A stretch of 64,000 nucleotides of DNA from Globisporangium splendens (Eukaryota; Oomycota; Peronosporomycetes; Pythiales; Pythiaceae): positions 268,668 through 332,667 of the forward strand of contig VFIW01000032.1 in assembly GCA_006386115.1 (NCBI GenBank). Reading direction: 5' to 3'. Below, in pieces: positions 22,201 to 33,178 of this stretch (position 1 is the first letter of the stretch; each line of letters begins with the position of its first letter). The notes under the pieces were generated by a model, which saw nothing but the letters and a program-made list of their open reading frames with translations, ran no database searches and was not told the origin of the DNA. The translations under genes and the position numbers were made by a program.

Positions 22201-22807
22201 CACTCGCTTCGATTTTCCGATAAAGAACCTCTAACACCAAGATGAAGAGAAGAGGGGCCAGCGGACATCCTTGACGAATTCCGGATGTTACGTTGTACTT
22301 TCTCGACAGGAAACCGTTGACAATGAACTTGTAAGTGGTTTGAGAGTGTAACACCTTCACTAAGTGTACGAACTTCAATGGGAATCCAAGATGCTGGAGC
22401 GCTTGTGCCAGAAAGCTGCGATCGAGTGAATCATAGGCTTTAGCAAAATCAAGGAGCAACGCGATCGCTCTGGACATGGCGGGGTCGCTCGTGGCCCGCT
22501 GTTGTGCAGCCAATAACACATCGATCGTAGTTGGGATTGCTCGCCCTGGAACGAAACCAGCTTGCATGTGATGGATAAGCCAAGGGAGCACAGTTCGTAA
22601 TCTGGTTGCAAATATTCGTGTGAATATTTTGTAATCAGAGTTGAGGAGTGCGATTGGTCTGTAGTCCAGCGGCGACGCAGCAGAGACGGACTTTTTTATG
22701 CAGTGAATATGGGCTTCACTGAACGAACTTGGTAGAACGCATTCGGGTATCCACAAGTTGAAAAGTCGCTCGAATTGGCCGGTAATCTCGTCACAGTGGT
22801 CTCTGTA
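19298..22807 (-). pseudogene. LINE ORF2 segment: reverse transcriptase and RNase H
   Basis: One frame stays open from just after the TAG at 22808-22810 to the stop at 19298, about 1169 codons. It carries all RT core motifs including YADD, and a C-terminal RNase H with the D (LFFDGG), E (NNFAEY), D (IGDSAL) acidic residues. The N-terminal endonuclease is detached by frameshifts and the stop, so the element cannot make a full ORF2 product. Confidence 0.85.
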
Positions 22808-23608
22808 CTAGTCATTGCCGAGTTCGTCAGGACCGTGAGCTTTGCCTCTCTTGCATTTCTTCACAGCCTGTTTAATTTCACTCGAATCGATCGGTTTGAG
22901 CAGGAAGCCTAATCTGTCCGACGGAGGAATAGCTGTTCCTGGATCAAGGATTTGATCGATGTCAGTTTGCAGAGTGGGCGCCTGTTGCATGATTGATTTC
23001 CATCCTTCTCCCATGTCGTCAGCAAGTTCTCGTGAACGCATGGGTCCGTAAGTAGCTGTGCCACCGAGTGTGAAGATAGTGTTGTCAAGGAACTTGGTCG
23101 AGATACGCTTGTAGAAGGATTTGCTCGTTTTTCGTTCATGATGCATGTGCTCCGAAAAATGCGGTCCCGTTTCGAAGCCTGCCACTTAGATTTGCATTCT
23201 GCAATGGCTCGACGGATACTCGTGGCGGTGGTAAGAAACTCTTGCGACAACTCCACGTTTTGATCACTCACCGCTCCACCAGAGTGATCGAGCATCTGCG
23301 CTTCCGATTCTGAGAGGCGTCGTTGCAACCTCTGGGTTTTCTTCTTGTATCCTTGATTCAATCTGGCGAAGTACGATTTTTAGCTTCGAGGTACCCGATC
23401 CTGAGCGCGATCTTGGCTTCATCCCACCAATTTGCTGTGGCCAGAGCATAATCACGAGGCGAAGAGTAACGTCCACGTAATTCATCAAGTTGATCATGAG
23501 CTTTTTCGAAGAAATCTTTTCCAATACTCGCCGCATGCGCCGCTGCATTCTTCGGAAGTGGATAGACAACTCGAGGTTTCTTGCTTTGGATCACCTTGTC
23601 AGGAGCAG

Positions 23609-24503
23609 CTACCCGGATCGTGACTCCATTGTGATCGGGAATGGACCAGCTACGCTTTGGTAGACGCTGCGAACCCAGTCGAGATGGTCATTGCTGCAGT
23701 ACCATCGGTCGAGCCTACTGCTGGCACTGTCGCCTGAAGGCAGTGTATAGTAGTAGGTGTGATGCTGCCGATGGAATGCTTTGACGTCTCGTGTGTCCGT
23801 GGCGCGAAGAGCATCATCCTCGAGGGTATCAACAAGATTCAATTTCTGGAGCAGTTTCTTCAATTCCCTGGAATCGTGCACTTTGTTGTGGTTGTTGTGA
23901 GACCTGTCTGCCATCTGGTTGAGAGTGCAATTAAAGTCTCCACCGCACAGAATGGGTCCATCATGTGACGAGAGGAGACCTGATAGTGCTCTGTAGAAAG
24001 CTTCCCTTGCAAATACGGCAGAAGGAGCGTAGATGTTGAGAAGTAACACCGTTTCACCACGCAACGTCACCGTAGCTGCCATCCAGTGCGCATTCCACTG
24101 ATCCTGCTTATATGGAGCCAGTGTAGGTATGCACGAATAGGGATTCAACAAGATCGCCACTCCTCCTTTGCGCTCGGTGGAAGCTGACCAGAGAGAAAGT
24201 CTGGGATCCGACTCTTCTGATGGTTCCTGAAAACCCCAACTTCGACGAAATCTGGATTGCATTGATGCCACTTCGGTCTCCAGGACGTGCGTTTCTTGGA
24301 GAAAGACAATGTCCAATGATCCCGAGTCATCAGTCTGTCGAAAATGTGAAAACCACGCGTTCAGATTGGCGTCGGATTTGGAGAACCCCATCACATTCTG
24401 TGTGTGGAATCCAACAGTTAGCTCATGGCGAGCATTGACTGTCGCACTGCGCCTTCTGGGTCGGTGGTTGTCACGACGAGCTCGGGTTGTGGGTTGATAT
24501 GGT
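23609..24503 (-). pseudogene. LINE endonuclease segment
   Basis: AP-endonuclease-like domain with QNVMGF, VFLQETHVLE, KGGVAILLNP, LLLNIYAPSAVF, LCGGDFNC and ASSRLDRWYCS. It ends at a stop at 23609; the remainder of the polyprotein continues in other frames. Confidence 0.8.
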
Positions 24504-24517
24504 ACATTGTCCACATT
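24504..24517. repeat. Candidate target-site duplication, 5' side of LINE
   Basis: ACATTGTCCACATT, identical to 19180-19193. A chance exact 14-mer shared by two flanks of about 200 bases is unlikely. Confidence 0.55.
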
Positions 24518-25626
24518 GAAGTGACTGACTACACTGACTAATGTTGACTGACAAGTTCCAACCTTCTGCACTTCTGGCAGGCACAACCATCATGGAGGTT
24601 GCTGAGAGACGTTGAAAGGCTACGAAGAAGTTGAGGACGACGTCTTAGTCGATTTGCACATTTCTCGCTTCTAATCGCTCAAGCGAGTACCTTTTTTGCA
24701 TAGATTTATTGTAATGACGGTAGGGTTCTGATTGATGTTGATGCCTTCTTGATGGTTGTTGTGACCTTTTCAAGATGTTCTTTGGCGAAACGACGCTTAA
24801 TTTCACTTGATTATCTGGACAAACGATAAAACAGCGCTGAAATATCGCTGACATGAGCAGAAGGGAGCGCTGTATATTCTGAATCGTGCTTTTGGGGGTG
24901 GAATTTTTCAGCGATCGTTTAGCTGAGCGAAATGGCGGTACACTTCCAGCCATAAACTAACGTCGTTTAATAGCTGTTGAGGTCCCAAAAACGAACAGAT
25001 TTACCTGTAGATCGCAGTGCGCGAAAGACGCCTCCAAGTGCTGTTTGATGGCCAATGACCCTCAACCAACAAGCACTATGAACACCTGAGAAATCTCACC
25101 TCGGACACCCACCAAATAAAAGCAGCTCTTTTTGTGCCAACCGCTTGCATTTGTTTCCACTCGCAAATAAATTACTTGAGTGTGCAAGTAATTTATCGTG
25201 TTTGTCCAGAAAAAAAAAAGAGGAGTTGATGTGGATGAGCCAGGATAAGGGAGCATGGGCGATTCGCAGTCAAGAGATCTTCTCCTCTCTTTCGACGCGT
25301 ACACATTCATTAAACAAACAAACAAAAACATATTTGCTCCAGTCGTGCTCAGTTACTAGCCACGCGAACTTGGCACTCAAGAAACTCACTCGACTCAACG
25401 CAACCCCTGTCTTCATGCGACTATCTCAGCTCCCGAAATGACGCTCGTTGCAGTCACCGCTCAGGTTTTTACGGCAGTTTTTGTTATCCTTGGAACTGGG
25501 AGTGGCCACGATGATGCAAAGGAATTCCATCCACAGACTCCGGCTCAGAGCTTCATATTTGCCTTATTCCCTCTCCTTATTCACGCCAAGCAGCTGAAGC
25601 GAGGTTGGCTGAGCTGGTCTGCACAT
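24518..25626. other. Intergenic region between LINE and bZIP-like gene
   Basis: No supported gene. Short minus-strand ORFs (24645-24953, 25062-25331) have no recognisable motif. Holds the hairpin at 25167-25196 followed by an A-rich run at 25211-25222. Confidence 0.45.
25167..25196. other. Perfect 12-bp inverted repeat with 6-nt loop
   Basis: Arms ATAAATTACTTG and CAAGTAATTTAT are exactly complementary around AGTGTG. An A10 run follows about 15 bases later. Function unknown; it could be an RNA hairpin or part of a mobile-element end. Confidence 0.7.
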
Positions 25627-26796
25627 CTAAAGGATGGATTTCGGCAGTTCGTTCCGCCTCTCCTGGATAACGTTGTTCGGTGTCTTCCAATGGCCGTCTT
25701 CCGTCATCAGCGATGCGTTCAGCACTTTTATGACGGCGAAAGGATCGGAGACCAGATCCAGCAGCGCCGACGCCAAGTGGACTCTCGACTCATGGGCGAA
25801 CACTCTGCCATACTGATTAAAGTGCAGCACGAGATCGAACGCGAGTCGACATTCCCTGCCGAGAAGCCTGTCGCCAATTGCTTTTGCTTGTGGGTCATAC
25901 TGCATTTGTTCGTAGAAATGCGGGTACAGAACCTTCAGCGAAAAATCGTTGAACGCGAAGCGCATTTCTGCCGCCGAGCGAATGGAAATGAAGCGGTCTT
26001 CTTCGTCTACTAATGTCACCGAGCACATGTGTGAAGAGAAGTGCTCGTAACTTGTAGTATATAGCTGCCATTGCTTCAGGAACGCGTCTCGGCCCCTAAA
26101 ATCGCGGCATACCACGTCTTCTTCCACGACGCTCTGCATGAACGCGCGTGCCGCGGCACCCCGCATGGCAAGCTCGGGGGAGTTGGGATCAAAACCACGT
26201 TCAAATTGCCGAAAGTACTCGTGACAGATCGTCACGGCAGCACTGGTGCGGTTTGTGCGCCACGTGAGCAGCGCCGAGTCTGCAAGGAGTTGCGAGGCTT
26301 CGAGACCAGCGATCGTGCTGCGTAGCTGCTGGATGGTCCCTTCCAGCTGCACCCGCTCCTGTTCCTGTCGTCGGCGATGGCTCGGCCGCGCTTTCGCCAA
26401 GCGACTCAGCTTGGGAGCGCCTTTATTTCGTCTCACATTCACACAATTTTTTGATCGCACAGGTGTCCGCTTCAACGAGACAACCTGCGATGGTGCTGTA
26501 TCAGCGCCTTCCTCGCTGTAATCACTGCCAGCATCGTCCTCAACCATCAGTAATCCACGCGCGCGCTGCCGCTTGGCCAGCGTGTGCGCGAATCGGAGCG
26601 CCAAGTGGCTCGTGGACGGCGAGTCGACGGGGAACACGCGCACCGCAATTTCGGTCGCGCGCACCATCGAAGCATCGTCTATATCTGCAACTGGAGCCGG
26701 CACGAGGCCCGCGGGATGCGCGCGGTCGGCATCGACAGCAGCGCGCTGCGATGGCGGCTGCGTCGGCGACCGCCGCGCGTGGAAAATGGGCAGCAT
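25627..26796 (-). CDS. bZIP-like protein of oomycete type
   Basis: Single-exon ORF of 389 residues from the ATG at 26796, the first ATG giving a credible N-terminus; the open frame extends further upstream without one. A basic stretch (RRNKGAPKLSRLAKARP, then SHRRRQEQERVQLE) runs into a leucine-spaced helix (GTIQQLRSTIAGLEASQLL), the layout of bZIP factors. The basic region is degenerate compared with canonical NxxxAxxCR. The rest (HEYFRQFERGFD, EEDVVCRDFRGRDAFLKQW, FSLKVLYPHFYEQM) resembles the conserved C-terminal region found in many oomycete bZIP-like proteins. Predicted nuclear transcription regulator. Whether it still binds DNA is uncertain because of the altered basic region. Confidence 0.72.
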   Translation of the reverse strand: MLPIFHARRSPTQPPSQRAAVDADRAHPAGLVPAPVADIDDASMVRATEIAVRVFPVDSPSTSHLALRFAHTLAKRQRARGLLMVEDDAGSDYSEEGADTAPSQVVSLKRTPVRSKNCVNVRRNKGAPKLSRLAKARPSHRRRQEQERVQLEGTIQQLRSTIAGLEASQLLADSALLTWRTNRTSAAVTICHEYFRQFERGFDPNSPELAMRGAAARAFMQSVVEEDVVCRDFRGRDAFLKQWQLYTTSYEHFSSHMCSVTLVDEEDRFISIRSAAEMRFAFNDFSLKVLYPHFYEQMQYDPQAKAIGDRLLGRECRLAFDLVLHFNQYGRVFAHESRVHLASALLDLVSDPFAVIKVLNASLMTEDGHWKTPNNVIQERRNELPKSIL

Positions 26797-28319
26797 CTCA
26801 CGCTTCTGATGGCGCCAGCGGAGGTGCTGCTTCTTGCTGTGTGCACGAAGTGTCCTTCTCGGAGTGGAATGACAAAGAAATAACTGCCTAAAGAAAGAAA
26901 GAAACGCGTAGTTTACGCGGAAACGGTACAGTGTACCGGTGATTGGCACAAGATTCCAGTTCAGCCAATGTGTTTTTTTTCTCTTTCCACTTTTGCGTTC
27001 AGTGACTCCAAGAGTCGCAGTTGCCTGCACTTACTTTGCAACCTGTGCTATCAAGTGTACTACATGTCATTTGTTTATAGAGGGTATTTTGTTCATTTAG
27101 TGATGAAAAGGGAGTAAAACACAACTGTATCATTTGATGCCTCGTTTAAACTGAATTGTGATACGTCAATCGCTAAATTGTTGTCTGATGGAAAGAACAA
27201 CTTGTCGAGATGATCGCGTCGTGCGCATACTTGTGGCATGACTCACATCGAGCGAGTCAAGACGTCGTGCTCAGTGTGCTCTATGCAACTGCTGACGGCA
27301 TAACGCACTCATTGGTCCCTGCGCAGGTGTAATCGCATTGCTGCGAAGCCACATTGCTCGGTGACTTTTACTGCTGTGTCAATGATAATCGTCTTGAATC
27401 GACAATATCTGTCTTCGATTTTTGGTTGTTGGCTGTCTCGATTACCGGCTTAGACAGGTGAGAACTCAACTGCAGCAATGACTTCAAAGGGACCAACAGA
27501 ATTGTGCCATCATAACTGACTATTTGCTGAGACTAACGTGAAAGTTGGATACTTTTTGAACTCGGAGGAGATGGCTCCGATCAGCGAAGAACGAGCCAAA
27601 GAAAGAGGTTGCACGCAGGTGGGACACGATGCGTTGATAATATCTGTCTTCGACTGCTTTTTTCTGACCATAGTGATGTGGCTAACACCAAATACTGCCT
27701 AAATCCAACCCGACCGAGCCTGCTTGAGCGCAGGATTGGCCACATCGATTTTTGCAGAAATAGTAGATCTTAAAACCAAACAGCAATTCACTGAGAAAAT
27801 GACTGCTTGACATCGTGGTGGATAGAGTGATCCAGTGGGTGACTGCGGTGTCAAGTGTCTGCTGCTCAGCATTTCTAAAGCAGAGCGAAACGAAACAAGG
27901 CAGTTGCAGATCGGTCGCATGTGCATTCACCGAATGATCATCGAACTGATCAAATCGAGCAAATTACTGTATGACAGCGACCCGTAAGAATTTACTGCGA
28001 AAAGGACGGCGAGGAGGACGGCGAAGCAAATGCGAGCCGGGTGCGGATGCTGTAGTCGGCAGCGATGCAGGCATCGAAGTTTGGACCAACAGTTAGATGC
28101 AGGGTAAAAGAAGTGGTTGTGATGGTGATTCTGGGTTTATTTTTATCCAATTCGCAGCGGTTTACGAGATATAAGCCGCTAAAACACTCATTTCATGGGA
28201 GATGATTTGGACACCAGCACCGACGCGTTGGACGCCAACGGGCAGAGTTGACTCTACAATTCTATACGTATGGCACGTTCCAAGGAGAAAAAACACAGGA
28301 AACAAACGTTAGGGGTCTC
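26797..28319. other. Gene-poor interval
   Basis: I see no supported gene. A 15-nt string AATATCTGTCTTCGA occurs at about 27404 and again at about 27637, a small local duplication. Minus-strand ORFs near 27.7-27.9 kb carry no recognisable motif. Confidence 0.45.
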
Positions 28320-28545
28320 GTTCAAAGCACAGTAGTAGTCGAAACATCACTGCCTTTATTCCCACCGTTCAAGCGCGAAGTGCGCATTTCTGTGCCCGAA
28401 ACTATAGAAGCTGCATATGTTGGTGTCCTGTCGGTTGAATGCACACTCTTAACGAGGGCAAATTGAACGTTTTAAAAGGAAAAACATGATCCTCTGTTGG
28501 ACGCCTAATGAATACCTGTTACCTCTTCATTTCGATTAAAGGGAT
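28320..28545 (+). repeat. Dispersed repeat, copy 1 (partner 32960-33178)
   Basis: Starts CGTTCAAAGCACAG and contains GTTCAAGCGCGAAGTGCGCA and GAAGCTGCATATGTTGGTG. About 80-85 percent similar by eye to the sequence right after the pectin lyase stop. Confidence 0.75.
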
Positions 28546-28897
28546 CACTGGCACCGTTCGTACCAACAGTGCAGACAGAAACTGGTCTGGAGCCGTTGAT
28601 GCGAAGGCACATAACTCTACTTCTCGATTGGAGAGAACTAGAACAGATAGCTAACGGTACTACAAAGGGAGAGACGAGGCACTGCTACTGAAACGAGCAC
28701 AAAATGAGTGTCTGTGTGCTCTACCCTCTAGTGAATGCGTTATTTGTCGCAACTGCATTTTCACCAATCGCTCTTCAACTAATGGGGGCAAGTTCAATTG
28801 ATTTCCGCGAGGTCATGTTGCTCCAGCCAGGGCATGGCGTGGAGGTGGCCCCATCGGCAGAGCCGTGCAGAAGATTTGCGGATTTATCGACGAGATG

Positions 28898-29658
28898 TCA
28901 TTCTGGTGGCAAGTGTCCATTTCCGCCATGTGGATTCATACTTGGAAGGTCAGTCCAAGTTGACTTGTTCGGTTCAGTCCAGCTTCGCGACCCCACATCT
29001 GCCATTGCGTTGGTGTTTCCTGGCATGTGAGACAATGAGACCCGAAAGTCATAAATTGCTTCCGCGAGGCCGATTGCAATGAGTAGTTCCTGAGCGATTG
29101 GGTTACCGCTTGGTAGTTTATTTGACCACGACATCGCAGTTGTGTTGTCGATCGAGGCTTGAACGTGAGTGGCCTGGCTCCTGTTGTGTGGATTCCGTGA
29201 TGGACCAAAGAGTATGGCTGCCGGTGCGAGGCTGAATAGCTCGGGTACGTTGATGTTGAATACCGCGGGCTCTGCGTCCAGCGGTCGGCGCGCCGCAGTC
29301 TCGTTTCGCCTTGAAGTGGTGTGCTTGCCGACTTGTTGTTCTCTTTTCGCTTTCGATTCTTGAATCATTTTTGCTTCGGTGGGGTCGAACTTGACGAGGA
29401 TATAGCATTGCTCAGCAGGGTCGAGTACAACCAACCCATCGTTACTGGCGCCCATTTACAGGCGTACGTCGGCTGGCACCTTCTCACAAAACATGAAAGT
29501 GGGGAGGAACGCAGGCGTCCATGCGAGAGAATAGATTTGAGCCACTGGATATCACTGAGCATTGCGTTTGAGGTCGGCACCTTTCCACGACGCGGAAACG
29601 TGGTGCAGGCGTCTTGTAACCGCTGATAAAAGGCTTTGCAGCGCGCAGGTAAGCGCAC
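28898..29658 (-). mobile_element. Remnant of a DIRS/Ngaro-like retroelement (RNase H-type region)
   Basis: A minus-strand frame from 29658 (FYQRLQDACTTF, SDIQWLKSIL) continues after a frameshift near 29455 into a domain with VQASIDNTTAMSWSNKL, AQELLIAIGLAEAIYDFRVS and HMPGNTNAMADVGSRSW. This is the RNase H pattern seen next to the RT of tyrosine-recombinase retroelements and related oomycete pol fragments. No intact RT or recombinase was seen, so only a decayed piece remains. Confidence 0.65.
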
Positions 29659-31594
29659 ACATGTCGTAATGTGCCTGGTAGGCGCTGCAACTCATTTCAG
29701 GATCTGATTTCTTTACTACCGAAGCTTGCAGCCCGATCGAATGCTTTCTTGATTTTGGACTGGGGTATTGATATAGTCTCCAGGTTTGTGCTCCAGAGAG
29801 AAAGTTTCTTGTCGTTGACTGTGCGGGGATCCAATTGCGCACAACCCCGCTCCGAGCATTGCAGATCTTATGGGAAAAGTAGAAGAGACATTTGCATCGG
29901 TGAAGTCAAAAGACTGATGCAAAGCTTGCGGACATCTTCAGAAGGTAGAGGACATCTGTTTAGCGCAGTTTGATATCGACAGTCTCGCAAATGCAGACGA
30001 CAGACAGCACAGAAATCAGCGATGAGGAAGAACAGACTTGCATAAGCCTCCATGATTCTATATACTCTTCAACATTTGATTTTGTTGTCTCAAGTGGTCG
30101 TTTTTGATGCCGCTTCCTCGAAAGGGAACCCTAACACTTCAATCCAGCTGTTTTGACAGTGTGAACCAATGAGAAGGCGCCATTCGGTGTATCCCTACTT
30201 GAACCCTTTCCCCGAACTCTTGTCCTTTCGGACAGTTGACTTTGGACTCAAATATCTCGTGAACAAGAGCGATTTTGGCAAATCTGATCATAAATTCACA
30301 ATCGAAACCGCTGATTCTGCCTCATATCTGACTATCGTGTGCAGAAATATTCATTGTGAGATGTAAGAAGATCCGTCAACAATTGGATCAACTGAGGTTG
30401 CGCAGACAACAATGCAAAGGTTGAAGATTGCAACATTTGAATCAAGCAATTGCGCCGCGCAAGGTGTTGAAGGTCGACTCAACGAGACGGACCAAAGACA
30501 AGGAACTGCTCGCAGTGCGACGAGCTTTCTTGAATGCAATAGGGGTCCTCAGTGAAGACTTCGCATGCACCGTCATTCTGAGTTGGACCCCCCTGCATTT
30601 CTCCCACTAGTTGCACTTGCACCCACGCTTGGACTTTCCGCTGTTCTTTCATGCTCCTGCAGTGTACGCTCGTCGCAAAAGCCACCATCTCGAATCAAGT
30701 GCAGCCTTTGCCTATCGATGTTTGCAAATGCATAGTGCGTTGACCGCAGATTTGTTTGAGACAAGAGAGAGTCGATGATCACAATGAAAGGCAAGTGAAG
30801 AGGTAACGCGATCGGCGATCAGCCATTGCCGAATGCCGGCAAGGTGGTGTTGCCGTTTCGTTTTGTCCAGTGACACACAGCTCGTTTGTTGATGTGCCAC
30901 ATCGACTCAATTCTCGCTGAGGGTCTGCTTCTGGAGAATGCGGAGTAACGGGAGGTCGTGCCTGCTCGACGTGCGAACGAGTGCTGACTGTATGATCATT
31001 AGCTCGTCAGCTCAGCAAGCAGACACACGCGAGACCACAACAGGCGCTGGATGGTGGCATAGAGATTGCATCAAACCAAGAGGCAGAGGCGTCAACTTGA
31101 GGTGAACTCACGATCAGACTCTTCTTCACACCTTTCGAGACCTGACTGCGAGCTGACTGCGAGCTGACACAGTCTGTCCACCACAGTGGTACTCATGGGA
31201 AATGCAGCTGTACAGAGTCATCTCCTCATCAATCTTTGACTGAATTCTCGCGAAAGGAAAAGTCAGTTTATTGAATGGCACAATATGTCGAGGAGAGCGC
31301 CACCCGCACTTTGTCTATGCGATCGAACTACAGGCGCGCAACGATCCTGAGGACCAGCTGGAGGAATTCACTAGTGTCCACATGGTGCGAAGAGCTCCGT
31401 TTTGCAAAAAAATGATACGTCTCAGGACACCCCATCCCACCGAACGGGTTCATTCATGTGCTGACTTCTTGCAGCATACTGAAAGGCTAATTAGATGCGG
31501 GCTCCGCTGTGCACCCGTCTCAACAGAGATGAGCAGCATGCGCATAGCCGCACGGCACGATAGGTTGTTTACAGCACACGAGCGACTGACGGCA
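29659..31594. other. Gene-poor interval upstream of pectin lyase
   Basis: The first few hundred bases may be further decayed retroelement sequence on the minus strand. No other supported gene. A 10-nt duplicated GCGAGCTGACT unit occurs near 31148-31168. Confidence 0.4.
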
Positions 31595-31614
31595 TCTCTC
31601 TCTCTCTCTCTCTC
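31595..31614. repeat. (TC)n microsatellite upstream of pectin lyase
   Basis: TC dinucleotide run about 107 bases before the ATG at 31721. Confidence 0.85.
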
Positions 31615-31653
31615 TTCTAGCTTCTCCCACTCCAGGTGGCACGCCGCCTTCAA

Positions 31654-31672
31654 TCTCATTCTCCAATTTGCA
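31654..31672 (+). promoter_or_regulatory. Oomycete Inr+FPR core promoter of pectin lyase
   Basis: TCTCATTCTCCAATTTGCA matches the oomycete initiator/flanking consensus at nearly every position and lies about 50 bases before the ATG. Confidence 0.7.
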
Positions 31673-31720
31673 TTCGCCTACAGAGAAGCCTCACTCTCCA
31701 GTGCATCCCTTCCCAGCATC

Positions 31721-32932
31721 ATGAAGCTCATCCGTTACGGCGTCTTGTGTGTCGCGACCTTCCTCGTGCAAACCGTCACGTCGCTCACGATCGGCACGGC
31801 TCCTGGTCTCGCTGCTGGCACCACCGGCGGAGGCAACGCGGCTCCAGTGTACCCGACGACGATCGCACAGCTCAAGTCGTACCTCTCGGACAGCCAGCCG
31901 CGTGTGATCATCTTGAACAAGACCTTCGACTTCCGTGGCACAGAGGGCACGAGAACCGAGCCTGGCTGCCGTCCGCTCTCGAACCAGCAGTGTCTCGCGA
32001 AGAACGACGGTCACAAGGGCCAGGATGTGATCCTCCAAAGTGGCGGCATGGCCAACACTGGTGGCTGCATCCAGGGACAGAAGGTCACTGTGTCGTATGA
32101 TATCGCGGCCACCAAGAACCCGCTGATCATCAACAGCAACAAGACCTTGCGTGGCGACGGTCTCAAGGGTGTGATCATTGGCAAGGGACTCTGGATTCAG
32201 GGCAACAACGTCATCGTCCAGAACATCCACATCACCAACTTGAACCCTCACTTGATCTGGGGTGGTGATGCCCTGTACCTCCAGGGTACGGCGACGGGCG
32301 CCACGCAGGAGCGCGTGTGGATCGACCACGTCAAGATTTCGTTGGTTGGTCGCCAGATGATGACCACGAACGCTGCCAGTTGCAAGAGTTTGACGATCAG
32401 TAACTCGGAATTCGACGGTGTGACCCCGTACTCGGCCACCTGCGACAACCGCCACTACTGGGTGTTCATTATCGAAGGCTCGGCGACGCGCCTCAACTTG
32501 ATCAACAACTACATCCACCACACTTCGGGTCGCTCACCAAAGTTCGGTGGTCTCACGGGTGTCAAGACCGACGTCGTCGCTCACGCTGTCAACAACTACT
32601 GGTACTCGAACTCGGGCTTCTCCTTCGAGGTGCAGAGCGATGCGTACGTGCTCATGGAAGGTAACTACTTCCAGGACACGACCGACCCGAACTTGCGCGA
32701 CTCGAAGACCACGGGTGCCGTTATGGTCCCGACCTCCAGCACACAGTCGCTGTGCTCGCAGTACTTGGGTCGCCAGTGCATCCAGAACGTCGTGGCGAAC
32801 AGTGGCACGATCGTGAGCAGTAGAGACAGTGTGGCTGCTGCTCGCATGAAGGGCGTCGCCGTCTACAAGGCGACTGCCCCAAAGAAGCATGTGCTCAGCG
32901 CCAAGAACTTTGGCGTTGGCGACCTCTCGTAG
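31721..32932 (+). CDS. Secreted pectin lyase (polysaccharide lyase family 1)
   Basis: Cleaves methyl-esterified homogalacturonan by beta-elimination outside the cell, helping plant-wall maceration. Intronless, 403 residues; the ATG at 31721 opens a signal peptide ([20 protein letters not shown], likely cut at TS|L). Although the frame is open much further upstream, the signal peptide and promoter element decide the start. PL1 parallel-beta-helix features: [93 protein letters not shown] and [17 protein letters not shown]. The SGRSPK block and the WIDH motif point to pectin lyase rather than calcium-dependent pectate lyase. Several Cys residues fit disulfides of a secreted enzyme. A dispersed repeat begins about 30 bases after the stop. 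Confidence 0.93.
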   Translation: MKLIRYGVLCVATFLVQTVTSLTIGTAPGLAAGTTGGGNAAPVYPTTIAQLKSYLSDSQPRVIILNKTFDFRGTEGTRTEPGCRPLSNQQCLAKNDGHKGQDVILQSGGMANTGGCIQGQKVTVSYDIAATKNPLIINSNKTLRGDGLKGVIIGKGLWIQGNNVIVQNIHITNLNPHLIWGGDALYLQGTATGATQERVWIDHVKISLVGRQMMTTNAASCKSLTISNSEFDGVTPYSATCDNRHYWVFIIEGSATRLNLINNYIHHTSGRSPKFGGLTGVKTDVVAHAVNNYWYSNSGFSFEVQSDAYVLMEGNYFQDTTDPNLRDSKTTGAVMVPTSSTQSLCSQYLGRQCIQNVVANSGTIVSSRDSVAAARMKGVAVYKATAPKKHVLSAKNFGVGDLS

Positions 32933-32959
32933 ACGCTTCCCGTTCCTGCCTGCCATGGG

Positions 32960-33178
32960 TTCCGTTCAAAGCACAGGGGTAGTCGAAACACCACTGCCTT
33001 TATTTCCACTGTTCAAGCGCGAAGTGCGCATTTCTGCACTCAAAAGTTTAGAAGCTGCATATGTTGGTGTCCTGCAGGTTGATTCCACAACCTTTTGTGA
33101 GGGGAAATTGGACGTTTTAAAAGTAGTAACATGAACCTCAGTTGTACGCTCAATGAATGCTCTCGTCCTTCGTTTTTA
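32960..33178 (+). repeat. Dispersed repeat, copy 2 (partner 28320-28545)
   Basis: Begins CGTTCAAAGCACAG, 27 bases after the pectin lyase stop codon, and runs to the T-rich end near 33178. It may be the lyase 3' UTR, in which case the copy at 28320 marks a lost lyase paralogue. Confidence 0.75.

Larger units (their letters stand above)
19194..24503 (-). mobile_element. Decayed non-LTR retrotransposon (APE endonuclease, RT, RNase H)
   Basis: A minus-strand LINE of about 5.3 kb. In element order: AP-type endonuclease (ending near 23609) with FLQETHV, NIYAPS and GGDFNCTLNQ; linker ORF pieces; reverse transcriptase with PLDYRPIALLNSDYK, LLDFAKAYDSLDR, RQGCPLAPLLFILVLE and the catalytic YADDTT; then a Zn-knuckle-like CSNPECSQ...H...C region and an RNase H domain (LFFDGGSRGNPGPGGTGS, NNFAEYWGLI, GDSALI). 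The reading frame is broken: the endonuclease frame, 23358-23594, about 23160-23357 and 22808-23160 use different frames, and an in-frame TAG at 22808-22810 cuts the RT ORF. No LTRs seen. The 14-nt repeats at 19180 and 24504 fit a target-site duplication and would make 24503 the (possibly truncated) 5' end. Confidence 0.88.

Noticed and set aside
24645..24953. 102-codon minus-strand ORF starting MAGSVPPFRSAKRS
   Set aside because: ATG present, but no recognisable family, no splice or promoter support, and it lies in low-GC intergenic DNA beside a retrotransposon.
25438..26013. 191-codon plus-strand ORF with a signal-peptide-like start
   Set aside because: It is the antisense shadow of the bZIP-like gene 25627-26796, whose protein has family-like sequence.
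31691..32521. 276-codon minus-strand ORF over pectin lyase
   Set aside because: Shadow of a GC-rich intronless gene; composition is typical of antisense translation.
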